64,000 nucleotides of DNA, taken from Panicum virgatum (Eukaryota > Streptophyta > Magnoliopsida > Poales > Poaceae). Of the stretch, positions 1-16,267 are shown in pieces. The notes under the pieces were generated by a model, which ran no database searches, was not told the DNA's origin, and saw only the letters and a list, made by a program, of their open reading frames with translations. The stretch is taken from the NCBI RefSeq assembly GCF_016808335.1, contig NC_053139.1, positions 18,122,782-18,186,781 of the forward strand, in the 5' to 3' direction. The stretch's first letter is position 1; the number at the start of each line of letters is the position of its first letter. The position numbers and the translations under genes were made by a program.

Positions 1-26
1 TGACTTCTGTTTCTTGTGTGATGCAG

Positions 27-3000
27 TGACAGTAATGAAGAAAACATTGTAAAGTCACTTCATACAATAATGACCCTTATTGTAGATGAGAGTGAAGATA
101 TACAGGAAAGTCTTCTACATGTACTATTGTCAGCATTGGGGCAGAAGAAAACTGTGAGTACCGTTCCTTTTCAGGTGTTTTGGTTATATTTTACAAATTT
201 TCAGATGATCGCTGTCAGCTCCATATACTGTTTCACCTATTCTTATGTTTGCCTTCTCTGAGTTATTTATTTCCGCGACTTCTGATAATTAGGGTGCTGC
301 AATGTCTGGTCGTAAGCTTGCTCGCAATGTCATCAAGCATTCTGCAGGAAAACTTGAACCATACATAAAGAAGTTTCTGACATCTTCATGGGCTGGGGAT
401 GGCGGTTCTTCGAATGATCAAATTGACCACCACGGAATCATATTTGATATTTATCAGTGCGCTCCGAAGGTTCTTAAGGTGGTTGTGCCGTATATTACTG
501 GGGAACTGCTGGTACGTTCTTACTCTGGATCAATCACAACGAATGGAAGTTGGGAACAGAAACTCTCTCACATTTTTCTCAAAATCACATTTTCTCAAAA
601 TCAATTCAAAATAAGATGCTATCGTTCTGAGTTTAAGCGACTTGTTTCTTTTGGATGGTCATACTTAGTTGATTAAAGTTTACATTTAATTTAATATTTT
701 CTAGGCAGATGAAGTAGATATTCGGTCTAAGTCAGTTGAATTACTTGGGGAAATTTTTTCATTACCTGGAGCCCCTATTGTGGAATATTTCAAAACTCTC
801 TTCTCTGAGTTTCTGAAGAGACTGACTGATAGAGTAGTTGAAATCCGTATTTCTATGGTTGAGCATTTGAAGAGATGTCTAATATCAAATCCTTCCCGTC
901 CTGAAGCTCCTGAAATTATCAGTAAGGATCATTTTCTCCCGTAGTTGCTCATTAAATTTGACTGCTCAATAAATTGTGCTTGCCTTGATGGTTGTCTGCC
1001 TGGCAGATGCACTTTGTGACAGATTGCTTGATTATGAAGAAAATGTGCGGAAGGGAGTGGTGGCTGCACTTTGTGATGTAGCTTGCCATTCACCTGATGC
1101 AATTCCAATTGACACAATTAAAGTAGTAGCGGAGCGTGTCCGCGATAAATCGGTTAGTTTTTCTTTGCCCTTCTCCACAAACAATTTTTTTTTTCATTTT
1201 TTTCCATCTGTATGATTTACTCTAAAGTATGTGATTCTTGAAAAATTTGCAGGTGGCTGTGAAGTGCTATGCCATGGAGAGGTTGGCAGATATTTATAAG
1301 CTATATTGCCAGAGGGGTTCTGATAGCTATTCTGATGATTTTGAGTGGATACCTGGAAAAATATTAAGATGTATTTATGACAAAGATTTTAGGTAAGAAC
1401 AGGACTATTCTTGGGCCATATGTTTTCTTGTCATATCATTTGGCACCATTGAGTTGTGGCATGACACAGTTTCTGAGCACCCAGTCAATCTGCGATATAC
1501 ACGTTTTCTTGCTCAACTCTGCCTAACTGGTGGTGCCTGATTTGGTCATCTCAAAAGTTGTCTGCAGCATTTGCTGCAACTTAGTGCAGCAAATTATGAT
1601 AGGCATTAAAAAATGCCAATGTATTCAATTTGTATGCCTAGCTGCACTTGTTCAATAAATCTTTCAAAAATATCCAATTATGTGCACATGTGGCTTCCAT
1701 GATTGCTATGCCTAGTGCGGAGAAGTGCAATAGTCATTCAAAGTGTGGTAAAGTGCAGTTATACACTACACTACTACATCAGTATATATGCTTACATATG
1801 TCAAAAGTCCTGGTTGTCCTTTCTTACCAGTAAGACATGCTCTTTCTGTAATTTCTTTTCAAGTTCATTGTTGGTTTTGGTTTCTTACACGTCTCTTTAG
1901 TGTCTGCCTTACAGGAGTGAGTACTTTGTTCTTGCATAGTTGTGTAGTGTACTGAAAATTTAGGAGATTATGTCCAAATTCTGTTGTGCGTATATTCATT
2001 TTTAGCCCAGTGTGGACATCAGATGTGTGCATATTCTTAGTTTCTTATGTGTAAGTTTGTACAATGGTATAGCTTTTTCCTTGAGGCGAAGTATTTTTAA
2101 TGAAGTAGGGGAAGGCCTTAGTGTTTATCCAGTTATTTGTATCATGTAGTGTGAGCCTATTTGGTCACCCATATGATAGCTTTATTATTTGGTGCAGGTC
2201 AGAGTCAATCGAATCCATTTTGTGTGCTTCCTTGTTCCCACCGGAGTTTCCAACGAAAGGAAGAGTGAAACATTGGGTTACAGCTGTGACGCACTTTGAT
2301 AAAGTTGAGATGAAAGCTCTTGAATCGATTCTTCTGCAAAAGCAAAGGTCTTATTTTCTGTCTGTAGATTGTTCAAATTGATGCTGAGCTCTTTCTGAAT
2401 ATGGTTCTGATACGTATTTGCTCCTCTCTCTAATTATCAGACTGCAACAAGAAATGCTGAAATACATGTCACTTCGGCAACTAAGCCAGGTTAGTGTGAA
2501 TCTTGAATGTATTGCGACATCACTGTGTGATCGATTAGGTTACCTTGTTAATTCCATTTGTAATGCAGGAAGATGCCCCTGATCTGCAAAAAAGAATCGT
2601 TGGATGTTTCCGGAGCATGTCTCGCTCATTCAGTGACCCTGCAAAGTGTGAGGAGAACTTGAACATGCTTCATCAGCTGAAAGATGACAATATCTGGAAA
2701 TTATTCACTAGCCTGCTTGATTGCTCAACTTCGTTCGAGAAAGCTTGGTCTCTTCGGGTACCTTCTATTTCATTTTTTTGCAAGTTAGATGCAAAATAGA
2801 AAGGGAAAGTGAGAAAAAAAATGCCTCTGTCCTGTTCCTGATTCGAGCTTTTGCCGTTTTTATCCCATTTATTTCATCAATTGCTACATGCAGATGAGAT
2901 GTTTGCCTGCCAGTGGTTGACAATATTTGCAATAATTAAACCTGTTTGACTTGTTTTCTGAATATGCCATAGTTAAACAATTTGAATTTATGTGTAATCT

Positions 3001-6000
3001 GCAGGCAGACTTGCTTAAGATACTTGGTGAAAAACATGCGCTTTATGATTTTGTGGGTGCATTAGCAATGAGATGTTCATATTTACTTGTAAACAAGGAG
3101 TATGCCAAAGAGATCCTGTCAGAAACTTATGAACAGAAGACTTCTGGGAATACAAAGCTCATCTCAGCATGCATGAATCTTCTAACGGTAACACAATTTT
3201 CTGAATCACTGTTTTTTTAATGGAACATATTGGCCATGCTGTATTCTAGATGAATTATTATTTTGTTTGTATTATTGGCATAAGAGTACAGAACAATTTC
3301 AGGAGTTGCTTGTATGTATGTCAAAACGAACAATCTCTTTCAGAGGATATCTTTTGAATGTTTGAAAACTCTTAGGTCTATTCATTTGTTGTAATTGACG
3401 CTTTAGATATAATGTAGCAAAAAAGCAGCCATCTGAAATTTAAGGTCGGGTACTCAGGTTATATTAGATCCAATTTATGAATTTCTTAGAGCTAGATTAG
3501 ATTAGATCCAATGCTGAGTTGCTTTGATTTCAAGTAATATCTATATATATTGATAGGACCTTCAATAAAAGTAAAAGAATGGTTAGAACGAGTAGTCGTT
3601 GCTTCCCGTGGAGTCTTGCACCCAGCGGCCAGCATCGGCGGTTATCTCGCTCACTCAGTAACTGAATTTCAAGAACATAACACAATGCTCATGGCATCCC
3701 CTTACATCAATGACTATTGAAAGCAATATAACTCGGGAATTGGTGTATTGATTAATGGAGAGGCAAAGCTCATGTATATATAGCCAAGGATGTCATAGTG
3801 TTTGGTTTATAGAAATAGAACCAATTAGAGGAGGTCCTTACCTAATACCGCACGTGGTGGTGGTGGTGGTGGTGGGCAGCCCAGGGATGCGGGCACAGCT
3901 AATATCCCTGGGCCCAAAGGGCCAGCCGAACCAGTTCTGCTGACAACTATATCCCTTTGCTCAATCCTTTCTTTGTGCAGGCAATTTCTAGTTTCTTTCC
4001 ATCACTTTTGTCTGGACTTGAAGAAGACATTGTTGAACTCCTGAAGGAGGATAATGAAGTGCTTAAAGAGGGTATTGCTCACATCTTATCAAAGGCTGGT
4101 GGCAATATTCGGGAACAGCTAGCCTCATCAAGGTTCAGCTTGTTGAGAGCCTCTTGATTTTGTGATTATAGGATTTGTCTTAATACTAACTACTAAGGTT
4201 ATGGAACTAAATTGATATGGCTTCTATTTCAGTACCCTTGATCTTCTATTAGAGCGTTTATGCTTAGAGGGTACACGGAGACAAGCTAAATACTCTGTTC
4301 ATGCACTTGCTGCAATTACAAAAGATGATGGTCTTATGTCCCTATCCGTTCTTTACAAGGTATCAGTTACAAACTTAATTCTCTTCTGTTATTTATTTCT
4401 TGTGCTATGGTGTATATTATTGACATTTTGGGGAAATTATCTGGTGCATTTGCAACCTCTTAGAGGCTTGTGGATTTGTTGGAAGAGAAGAAAGTGCATT
4501 TACCATCTATATTGCAATCTTTGGGGTGTATAGCTCAGATATCCATGCCAATTTTTGAAACGCGGGAAGAAGAGATAATAAGTTTCATAATTACAAAAAT
4601 TCTTGAGTGCAATGATGTAAGACCTTTTCTTTTTGAATCTCAGTTCTATTCTATCTTTTGTACCATTGTCATCACAATTCCAAGTGTCAGCAGGATATGG
4701 TTGAAAATTCTTCTCATAAATCTGAATGGGGTGATAGTACACAGAATTGCTTGCTGAAGGTTAGTGAAATTATGCTATTCAAGGTCTGACTAACAATCCA
4801 ATCTCAATGCTCCTTGACTGTCAGTTCTTTCTGTTGTGGTATTTTCTTTTGCAGATTTATGGCATCAAAATTTTGGTGAAGAGCTATCTACCTTGCAAAG
4901 ATGCTCATGCACACCCAGGAATAGAAAAGTTATTTGATATTCTGAAGAATATTCTTACCTATGGTGATATTTCTCCAAATATGGTCTCAAGGTACCAGTA
5001 AATACATGCCCTTCAATTGCAATGTAGACGTTCTGCACCGTATAATGTTTTTATCTTGCTGCTCTACATGCAGTGCTGCTGATAAGGCCCATTTGAGGCT
5101 TGCCGCAGCGAAAGCTGTTCTCCGCTTATCCAGACAATGGGACCACAAAGTACCTGTTGATGTATTTTATTTGACTCTGAGGATTTCACAGGTATTTCGT
5201 TGGGGACAATGCTGCTTGGCAGGCCTTTGTTATTGTTCTGTTTTGTATTAGGTCATCATCTTTGGAGATTCATATTTCTATTCATTTTCAGGATGATTTT
5301 CCTCAGGTGAGGAAATTATTTCTTTGTAAAGTACACCAATATATCAAGGAGAGGGCATTGGATGCTAAATATGCTTGTGCTTTATTGTTTGGTGTTAATG
5401 ATTATCATGCCCCTCAGTACGAAGAGGTTCATATTCTAAACACGATGATGAATTGATTTTTTCTTATTCTTTTGGCAAGATAATCTATATCAAGTCTCAC
5501 TGAGTGTCTCTTGTTTTCGTGCATTTCTCAGTTCAAGCACAATCTGATTGAAGTGGTTCAGATATGCCAACAAGTTAAGATGCGCCAACTTTCAGTTCAA
5601 GCAGATATGAATTTGCTGACGGCTTACCCAGAATATATAATTTCCTTTTTGGTTCATGGCCTTGCTCATGATCCTTCATCCCCAGACATTGAGGAACATG
5701 AGAATGTCAAAGCATTTGGTCCAATCTACTGGTATCTAATATAGCTCTTTATATGCTGCTCTCTTGTTATCAAGAATTTACTTGTCTTGTGTACAAAATA
5801 TTATTTCATAATCTGCACCATTGCCCTGAAATATATTATGTTATGATATCATACATTGGATGCAATTACTAGCACGGCTTGAACATTGCATGCCTTTGTA
5901 ATGTTCATGGCATTGCTTGTACATGAGACATTATTTTGATGCCAACAAATTTTGCATTCTGCTATATGTTTGAAATGCTAGATTATTGGCTTCAAGGTTG

Positions 6001-9000
6001 TGAATGATTTGCTTGGCATAGGCCAAGCAGACCCCACATATTTGCTAAATGGTTAGGTTTTAAGTGGTTTATTCCCAATGATGCGCCTTTAGCTGTTAAT
6101 GTAAGGTCCAGTCTAGTTTATTTTGTAAAACTTGGAGTTATTGGGCTATAGGAATCAAAAGAAAATGTTCTTACCTTGACCCTTCTAGCTGAAATAGTTG
6201 TGTGCTTGTATATATATTTATCAAGAAGCTTTTCGCCAGGCGGTTGCATCTGATTCTTTCAATTCTTCTGGGAGAAGAGGGTTTGCGACACAGCGTTCCA
6301 AGCATGAAAAAGGAGAGCTTCACCACAATAATATCTATATTCAAAAGCATCAAATGTTCACAAGATGTGGTTGATGGAAATAAGACGAAGGTAACAATGT
6401 GTTTGATTGTGTTTTGCTTCATTTGGGTTACTGTACATTTCTGTTGCTACTCAGTACAAGTAACAATGTGTTTGTATTTTTCTTCATTTGGGTTGCTGTA
6501 CATTTCTTTTGCTACTCATACAACTTAGTGTTCTTATATTGACAGATTCTGCATGCTATATGTGATCTTGGTTTCCTTATTGCAAAGAGGTTATGCAATG
6601 ATCAAATAAATTTATCAGAAGCTCAAACGGTCCCATTGCCTGCTCAGCTTTACACGCCGCTTCAGGATAACCAAAATGAAAGTTCTGTGGTATGCACTCC
6701 AATAAAGAATGAAATAATTTCTTGATAGTTAATAAGGTTTCCGCCATTGATAGTTATCTAATAATGTGCAGGAGAGTGACGAGAAGATGTGGTTGGGATG
6801 TGAGAAAGTACTGGCGCATTTCGAGGTTGTAATGACAGCAAACATTGATAAGGTATGTAATGAATAATTAACTGCTGATATATAGCTCGCCTTTGCCTGC
6901 TTTGTCTCAACTGCACTAATTTCCTTTTTTTTATGTGTTTCCAGGTCAAATCTCCCAAACATAAGATGCTTATTGACGAGACTGATGAATTTGGAAATGA
7001 AGTACCACTTGGGAAAATTGTTAAACTTCTTAAATCGCAAGGAGAAAAGAAGACGGTGAGAAAGCAGAAGACGCCATCTAGTTCAGTAAATGCTGGTAAT
7101 GTTGATGATGTCCTGGGTTTAGTAAGAGAAATTAACTTGGACAACCAAGGAGATTTGGGGGAATCACAAAAGAGTAAGCCTAAGAAGCCTCAGACTGAGA
7201 CAAAAGAGAGTAACAAGAAGCCACTTGATTTTTCTTCACCTAAACGCAAGAGATCGATTTCTAACAATAGACCACATTCAGCAAAAGGTCGTAAAAATAC
7301 TGATGAACATCTACTGCATACTCCAAGCAAAGATAAGACTTATAACTCGTTGGAAACTAAGTTGAAGGAGAAGAAAGGCAGGCATGATTCAACTGATACA
7401 GGGCTGCTAGTATCTCCTACTAGTAAAACCCCTGTATCTAAAGGAAATAAGGGTGCTAAGAGATCGCATACTGACATTTTAAATAGTGGTCCAAAGGTAA
7501 TTTCTTCCATCCCTATGTTATTTATATGTCTATACAAAACTTACGAATTTCAGTTTTTGATTTGTCCATTCTTTTTCATATTTTTCAGAACTCTGCTGCA
7601 GACAGTACTAAGAGAACTATTGAACCGAGAAGTCTAAATGGTTCACTTAAAAGTCAGAAACCAAAACCGATTTCTGGTTTAGTAAAGGTAATACTTAATA
7701 GTCTACTCTTTATTTTCTCGGACATGATGTAGATTTGTGTACCTTTGTATTTAAGCAGTATTCTATTCTGTTCTGTAAGCCACATTGTTATGGGCTTAGA
7801 TTTGTTGGAGAAAAGGGTGGGAAGGCAGTGGTGGTACTCTTTATGTGAAAAGTACTGCATGGACTGTTCGGAGAGAGAGATGGAGAGAGGAGATTCCTTC
7901 TATCTGCTTAACCTTTACCCGTAGACTATTGATAGAGGAAGTTACTTGTCCCCTAAATCAACTACCTAGATTGGATCTTGTATACAATCAAACCTACTTA
8001 CAATCATATCTGAAATACCCCCAACCTAGCCAACCTACTAAGGCTGGTGCTTGTAGTGCTGTCGAACTATGACATGCATTGAATTAGCCACAGCTTTTGT
8101 ACAAATCATACCAATCACTGGAAGGAAGCATATATGTTCTTGGTCATATTCAAATTTGTGCAAACAAGTTTCCTTCTAGTGTCTTATGTCTGCTAAGAGT
8201 TTGTTTATGCCTGCAGTGCTCAACACATGACACAAGCAGCACAGACTTGGTAGGACACCGAATAAAAGTTTGGTGGCCATTGGATAAGAGGTATACTATC
8301 TAGTTAATGTTATCTGAACATATGTTATTTGCAGTTAGTTGATTCCTGAAGGTGGGGTTGGTTTTAAGATTTCGTTTTTTTGTTATTAGATTTTATGGAG
8401 GTGTTGTGCAATCATACGATTCATCCAAGAAAAAACATACGGTAAGCTCCCCCAAACAATGCATTAACAATTCATTTTCTGTAATGATCAATTCATCTTT
8501 ATTGCTTGAAGTACAACCATGGAAAGCAGCAGTTTGCTTTGTGTTTGCACACTATCTATTTCTATGGATGGAAGGTTTTTATGATGTATAAGACATTTTC
8601 CAGTCTGCCTTGGATTGAATAATTAAGGGATGGACTGCTTTTGTTGCTTAAAAACTTCAGTGCCTTAGAGAAAAAAAGATTTGTTTATACGAATGTTTAA
8701 AAGTCTCAGTTATTGTAATGACATGGACATGGCATCTAAAGCTGTAGTGAATATCTGGTTCCTTTTTTGTGTTTGATATGCAGTGTCTTTGTACTTTGTT
8801 GTATATGCAACATGTAAGTAGGCATTCAGTCACCATTGTACTTTGTTGTATATGCAACACGGAAGTAGCTAATCACTCACCATTACCTGCTTCTATTTAT
8901 GCCATTGAGCAAGTACAAATGACAATTAACTGCTTCTATTTATGCTATATGTAAATTGCTATGCCACGGTAGCAGCTGTACTTTAACAGCGTGTAGGTTT

Positions 9001-10992
9001 CCTTTCTAGATGAGCAGTGCTGTAACACTAGTATAACTGCAGTAATAGCAACTTCCAATCATGCCTAGTATCAACTAGTTGCCATTTCAGCATGCTGAAG
9101 TTGTAGAAATGATAATTTAAGTCCAGTCTAGTAGAAATTTTGTTGATGTATCAGATCTACTAATATGATTCTACTTCCATAAATACTTAAATAGGTGCTA
9201 TACGATGACGGAGATGTTGAAGTGCTTAACTTGGCTAAAGAGAAATGGATGCCGATTGAACGTAATGATTCATCAGTGAAGGTAGAATCTTTCTAGTTCT
9301 TTTGCTGTATTTTCAATGTAGAAGAAACTGTTTGGTTCACTTTAGTTTGCTCAATATTGCAGAAGCAAAAGAAAGATCATCTTTTGACAAACCAAGGAAG
9401 GTAAGCTGATATTTTGCGTGCCCTATAATCTTTTTTTTCTTCTTGAATATGCAGGGGAGCTGCCTATCATTGCATTAAGATAAGGAGAGTAAGGACAAAA
9501 TAGCCATACAACACAAACACATGCTACCTGCCCCCATTCACTGGGAATTTATAGGACTACAATTGCGCCGAATGGCAGCTAACACCGTGACCAACTGGGC
9601 TGTCACTCCAACTCCTAATCAGGGGGGCGCAACAGCGACCAATGCACTCAGCCCTTTAGCACCTGCCTTGCCCTAGAATCTACTCTATAGTAAACTGTTG
9701 AGATCTAAGGAAACAGGATCAAACATTGGATCAACATAAATAATTAAAGATAAATTGTTCTTTTATGCCTATATCTTGGAGTTAGCAGAAGTATTAAAGT
9801 CCTTCGTAATTATAGTTATCTGTGGTGTCATTTATAACCATTGACCCTAATCACCTTGCAGAGCACAGGAGAGAACTAGCAGCAGCAAGTCTTCGCCTAG
9901 CCAACAGAAGTCAAAAAAGAGGTAAGCCCATATAGAATGAAATACTGTAATGATTCAGCCTCGAAACCATGATGTAATTCATCTGTTCAATCCATCTTTC
10001 TAGGTCCTTACCTCCAAAGAGAAAAGGGCAGACAAATAACAAACGTAGCAAGACTGCAGGAGGAAACAAGTCTGTTGAAGCAAGCAGTGGAGCTGGTGGT
10101 AACGATTCAGACTCATCCAGTTCCCTTGCTCGCTCAGATGTTGATAAAGATGTAAACTCTGGTACGATTGCTTAACGAGTTAGCATTGACTACATGGGCC
10201 TGTTGTTTTCATGTATGCATATGGCTTTTTCATAGATGATCCTAACATGTACTTTATACAACAGATGCCCAAATGGAGGAAGTAGTAATTAGCTCAGCTG
10301 AGAAAGAGAAGGCCAGGAAAGACTCCAAAGACTTGGAAATAAAAGAGAAGGTACAAAAGGGGTCCAAAGATGTGGAAATGAAAGAGAGGACGGGAAAAGA
10401 TACCAAAGATGTGGAAACGGAAGTGAAGGCGGGAAAGGAGTCCAAAGATGTGGGAATGAAAGAGAAGGCAGGGAAGGACTCCAAAAATGTAAAAACAAAA
10501 GATTCCAAAGATGTGGAAGGGAAAGAGAAGGCAGGGAAGGACTCAAAAGATGTAAAAATGAAAGAGAAGGCAGCGAAAGAGCTGAAAGATGTGGAAGCGA
10601 AAGAGGAGGCAGGAAAGGACCCAAAAGATGTAAAAATGAAAGAGAAGGCAGCGAAAGAGCCGGAAGATGTGGAAGTGAATGAGAAGGCAGGGAAGGACTT
10701 GAATGATGTGGAAATGAAAGAGAAGGCTGGAGAGGAGTCCAAAGATGTAAAAATGAAGCAAAAGGCAGGGAAAGAGTCTAAAGAGGCGGAAAAGCAGGAT
10801 GACCATAGTTTGAGCAGCAAGGAGGAATCGGACAATGAAACCCTCGTGAGTGCACTCTTGTGTCCTGACTCCTGAGCATATGTTTCCATACTGGACATAA
10901 ACTTCTCATCTTGTAATTTATGATTCTTACCAATTTGCTTTGTTTTGAATGCGCAGAGTGTGTGGAAAAAACGCACAGCAAAAGCAACATAG
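27..10992 (+). CDS. PDS5: Sister chromatid cohesion protein PDS5 (5'-partial, 30 exons visible)
   Basis: PDS5 binds the cohesin ring in the nucleus and controls its stability on chromatin. Exons read from splice sites: 27-153, 293-511, 705-921, 1007-1152, 1253-1392, 2198-2347, 2441-2489, 2569-2757, 3005-3187, 3981-4132, 4233-4359, 4464-4616, 4694-4759, 4855-4991, 5074-5191, 5292-5426, 5532-5731, 6240-6390, 6546-6689, 6772-6852, 6945-7496, 7589-7687, 8217-8290, 8390-8441, 9195-9281, 9363-9400, 9862-9921, 10004-10161, 10265-10845, 10957-10992. The phase closes exactly, giving 1539 residues to the TAG at 10990. Residues 1 to about 930 are helical HEAT-type repeats. Residues 930-1178 are a basic, Ser/Lys-rich linker. 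Residues 1179-1250 form a Tudor domain (GHRIKVWWPLDKRFYGGVV, then VLYDDGDVE). The C-terminus is a Lys/Glu repeat tract. A plant Tudor-containing PDS5 is the best match. The start codon lies upstream of the window. I see no frameshift. Confidence 0.93.
3188..3980. other. Long PDS5 intron with probable transposon debris
   Basis: This 793-bp intron contains a GC-richer stretch (about 3600-3930) with a (GTG)n run near 3856-3876, unlike the AT-rich introns around it. It may be a decayed LTR or MITE insertion, but no terminal repeat or target duplication was found. Other large PDS5 introns (1393-2197, 5732-6239, 7688-8216, 8442-9194, 9401-9861) show no recognised element. The one at 8442-9194 has a short direct repeat around 8790-8865. 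Confidence 0.35.
10310..10795 (+). repeat. Coding minisatellite: about twelve 13-codon (39-bp) KE-rich repeats in PDS5
   Basis: Inside the penultimate PDS5 exon a unit of the form DVxMKEKAGKDSK is repeated about twelve times with substitutions. One unit (near 10495-10510) is shortened. All units stay in frame, so the tract encodes a highly charged, probably disordered or single-helix tail. It is a length-variable tandem repeat expected to differ between alleles. Confidence 0.9.
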
Positions 10993-11956
10993 TCTTGCTT
11001 TCTCAGCTGACCATTCATAGTAGGACGCAGATATCACAGGCAGCAGTTCGTGAATGTGGATATCTCATTGATTGACCCTTTGCAATTGACAGTTGTAATG
11101 TAGAAAATGTTCGTTTCCATAGCAACACGTTAGTATAGAAGAACAGTGGAATAGAATTTGCTTGTAATGTTATTAGATGCGGGCACTTGTTTGCCCATTA
11201 AGCTGTGGCATGGCATCCTTGGGTTCTGTCTTATAAAACCTTGAGAGGAGAGGGTAAGAGGCTCTGTAACATATCTGTTAGTTCTTTTGCAGGAGATAGT
11301 GCTTTGTTGTCGAACTCGTGTAGAAATGTTGTAGGATAAACTAGTGGCTCGTGTTGTATAAACTAGCTGTGGGCATCCAATTTTTGGCCCCCTTTCTAAA
11401 GAATCGAACTTTGGATGTAGAATCTGGTAGTATTTATAAGGTGTGTGCTATTACAGTTTTGTTTTGTAATGTTAGCGTATAATTCTGGATCGATAGTTTT
11501 GTTTACCCTTGTGTATTTTTAAAGTTGCCCAACAGTTGACGAGGCATCGATAGTAAAGCTATGGCTTGATTTAAGAGGTTGAGATTGAACAGACCAGAAC
11601 AAAATTGATTCGGAAACTGCTGCACTGTCTAGGTTACAAGTCTATTTATTTTTTTGCCATTGATATTCTTTAGGCTTGGGCTTTTGTTGAAGCAGTGATT
11701 TTGAACATAGGAAGCTATGCATGCCGCGTGAGTAGTTGACATCCGTTTGAATTTTGATATAACGCGCACGACCTTATTGTGGACTTGTGGTTGCAACATT
11801 TTTTTTAACTCAGAGAGATGCGCGTTCCCATCTAGGGCGAGAGCTAGCTGATACTTACGATATAAACTTGCCCCAAAAGTTGAACTGAGCAAGAGCAACA
11901 AAACTTGGACTCAGCAGGACTTGTTTATCCTCTCAGAAAAAAAAGACACGCCTTGT
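10993..11956. other. Convergent 3' flanks of PDS5 and ALKBH2
   Basis: PDS5 (+) ends at 10992 and ALKBH2 (-) ends at 11957, so this interval should hold both 3' UTRs and polyadenylation regions. It is AT-rich and has no long open frame or recognised repeat. Confidence 0.6.
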
Positions 11957-14366
<2,410 letters not shown>

Positions 14367-14559
14367 TGGCGGTGCGGCAGTGAAGGGAGGGGTGGAGGCG
14401 GCGAGGCGGTGCGGCGGGACAGGATGCGCCGAGCTGCGGAGGCGGAAAACAAGTCGCCAGCGCGAATGACTGATAAATACAGACCACAATTTTACGCAAA
14501 TGGGGTAGGAAGACGCGTATACCTGAACATGCTGTTTTTTAATTTCTATTGATTGATTA

Positions 14560-15060
14560 ATGAGAAGGCGACTGAAATTTTGGGAAGTCTATTCCCCGCA
14601 TACGCGGGAGCGAGCGATGCGTCCCACAAGCGCGAGCGACGCGTCGCACAAGCGCGATCGCCCCCGCCATTCTCTGCCTCCTCCGGCTCCGGCGGCCTCT
14701 GCCGCCGACACTAACCACTCCTGCCATTGCACCGCCCTTCCATTGCCGGCGTCAACGCCTTCTCCTCGCCCCCGCCGCCGGCCACCGCCCACTGGATGTC
14801 CGGCCCCGCCCGGCCGGAGGCGCTCCCGCGCCGCCTCGCCCTCCACCGGCCAACCCACCTCCACCGCGGGGCGACCGCCGCCCCCGCCCCCCTCCTCTAG
14901 GTCCGATGGACCTTGGAACCCCGGCAACCCAAAACCTAAAGGCCACCGCCGCTCACTACCACCCCGGCCGGCGGCGGCCGCTCCTCCCCTTCATCCTCCC
15001 GTAGCTCGTAGGCGGCGGAGTCGAGAGGAGAAAGAAGAACAGTAGTAAATAACAAATACC
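14560..15060. other. GC-rich block upstream of ALKBH2, no gene recognised
   Basis: A strongly GC-rich stretch begins about 200 bp upstream of the ALKBH2 start. It is open in several frames with Pro/Arg/Ala-rich translations, as expected of compositionally biased DNA. It may be promoter/CpG-rich DNA or a remnant first exon. No domain or family match is visible, so no product is called. Confidence 0.4.
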
Positions 15061-15209
15061 CCGCTCTGTACGACGCAATGCGCAAATAGATTTTCTGGAA
15101 ATTTTTTTATATGTTTGAGTGAGACTTTCTTCTTCTATTATACAGTAGTAAATAACAAAAGACCCAAAATAATTTTGCAACTTACCTCCTTTAATCAAGA
15201 AACATGCTG

Positions 15210-15357
15210 TGTTGGATTAAAATGTTTGGATTAGAAGTTTTAACTGTTGATCAAACTATTTTGATTAGAAACATGAAAAATTCTGTGTTGGATTAAAATG
15301 TTTGGATTAGAAGTTTTAACTGTTGATCAAACTATTTTGATTAGAAACATGAAAAAT
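15210..15357. repeat. Two-copy perfect tandem duplication of about 74 bp
   Basis: The block starting TGTGTTGGATTAAAATG and ending AAACATGAAAAATT occurs twice back to back. The near-perfect identity implies a recent local duplication. Confidence 0.9.
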
Positions 15358-15582
15358 TATAGTTGCATAATTGAAGTAATCAGAGGTACGGCTAAGAAAA
15401 ATGTCTTAGTTTAGGGCAATACGGAGGATAAAAAAAGGACTTCGATGGGACTTGCCAAGCCACGCAATATAAAGTATAAAAAGCAAATTGTTATTTTGAT
15501 GCAATTAAACTAATAGTTACGGATAAAGAATAAATATAACATAAATCACAAGTACAACATTTTCAATGTGCTGTTCTAAAGT

Positions 15583-15583
<1 letters not shown>

Positions 15584-15661
<78 letters not shown>
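15584..15661. repeat. (AT)n microsatellite, about 39 units
   Basis: Uninterrupted alternating AT run between GTAG and AACGATTC. The true length may be uncertain in the assembly. Confidence 0.97.
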
Positions 15662-15662
<1 letters not shown>

Positions 15663-15719
15663 CGATTCTTTGTCAGTCGAACGAAATTTATAAAAGATTT
15701 TAGTGTAGATGATTATTAA

Positions 15720-16050
15720 TTCGACATTTCTAAGGGCTGGCGTCGTCTTAAGGCGGTCTCATACAGTGATACGCAATCTTGAGACGACCTACCAGACAAA
15801 CTTCTACAATAACTTGTTTTTTTAGTTGTCTCGTAGTTATACCACAACTCTTGATTTATGGATGAAATAAAGAAATATTGAGTTGTATGGTAATAACAAC
15901 TCATACAATGGTGGGAAGTAGTCTCATACTCCTATATTTTAGGCAGTTGTTTCGCGAGGCAACCACCTCTTTCTCTCCTCCACATCACTAAAAATCCTAT
16001 GTATCATTGCATGAGACGACCTATGAGACGGATGACATGCAGAGAATGCA
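15720..16050. other. Intergenic region with GAGACGACCTA-type repeats
   Basis: A GAGACGACCTA motif occurs near 15780 and 16014, and a related GCGGTCTCATA motif lies near 15752. This resembles the end of a small grass MITE, but no clean inverted ends or target duplication could be fixed. Confidence 0.3.
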
Positions 16051-16267
16051 ACGCTTCACATAAGGAATCGAGACAGTTAGACAAATCAAGCATGGATGGA
16101 GTCGGAGCGGCTATATGGATGAACAGTACTTTCCATAAGATTTAGCAAAATTATCGGGTCAGGCGTGCCAGCCCTCTGATCCAACGAACGAACAAAACTA
16201 AACCTCTGCCGTAATTTCGCTATATTTCCTAACATTACCATATACCATAAGCAGCGCGGGAATCAAA

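Noticed and set aside
10289..11018. Minus-strand open frames with Phe/Ser-rich repeats opposite the PDS5 tail
   Set aside because: They are the antisense translation of the 39-bp coding repeat; the plus-strand frame fits PDS5 splicing and ends at its stop.
14560..15045. 161-codon Pro/Arg-rich open frame as a gene
   Set aside because: Low-complexity, GC-driven, open on both strands, with no homology or splice context.
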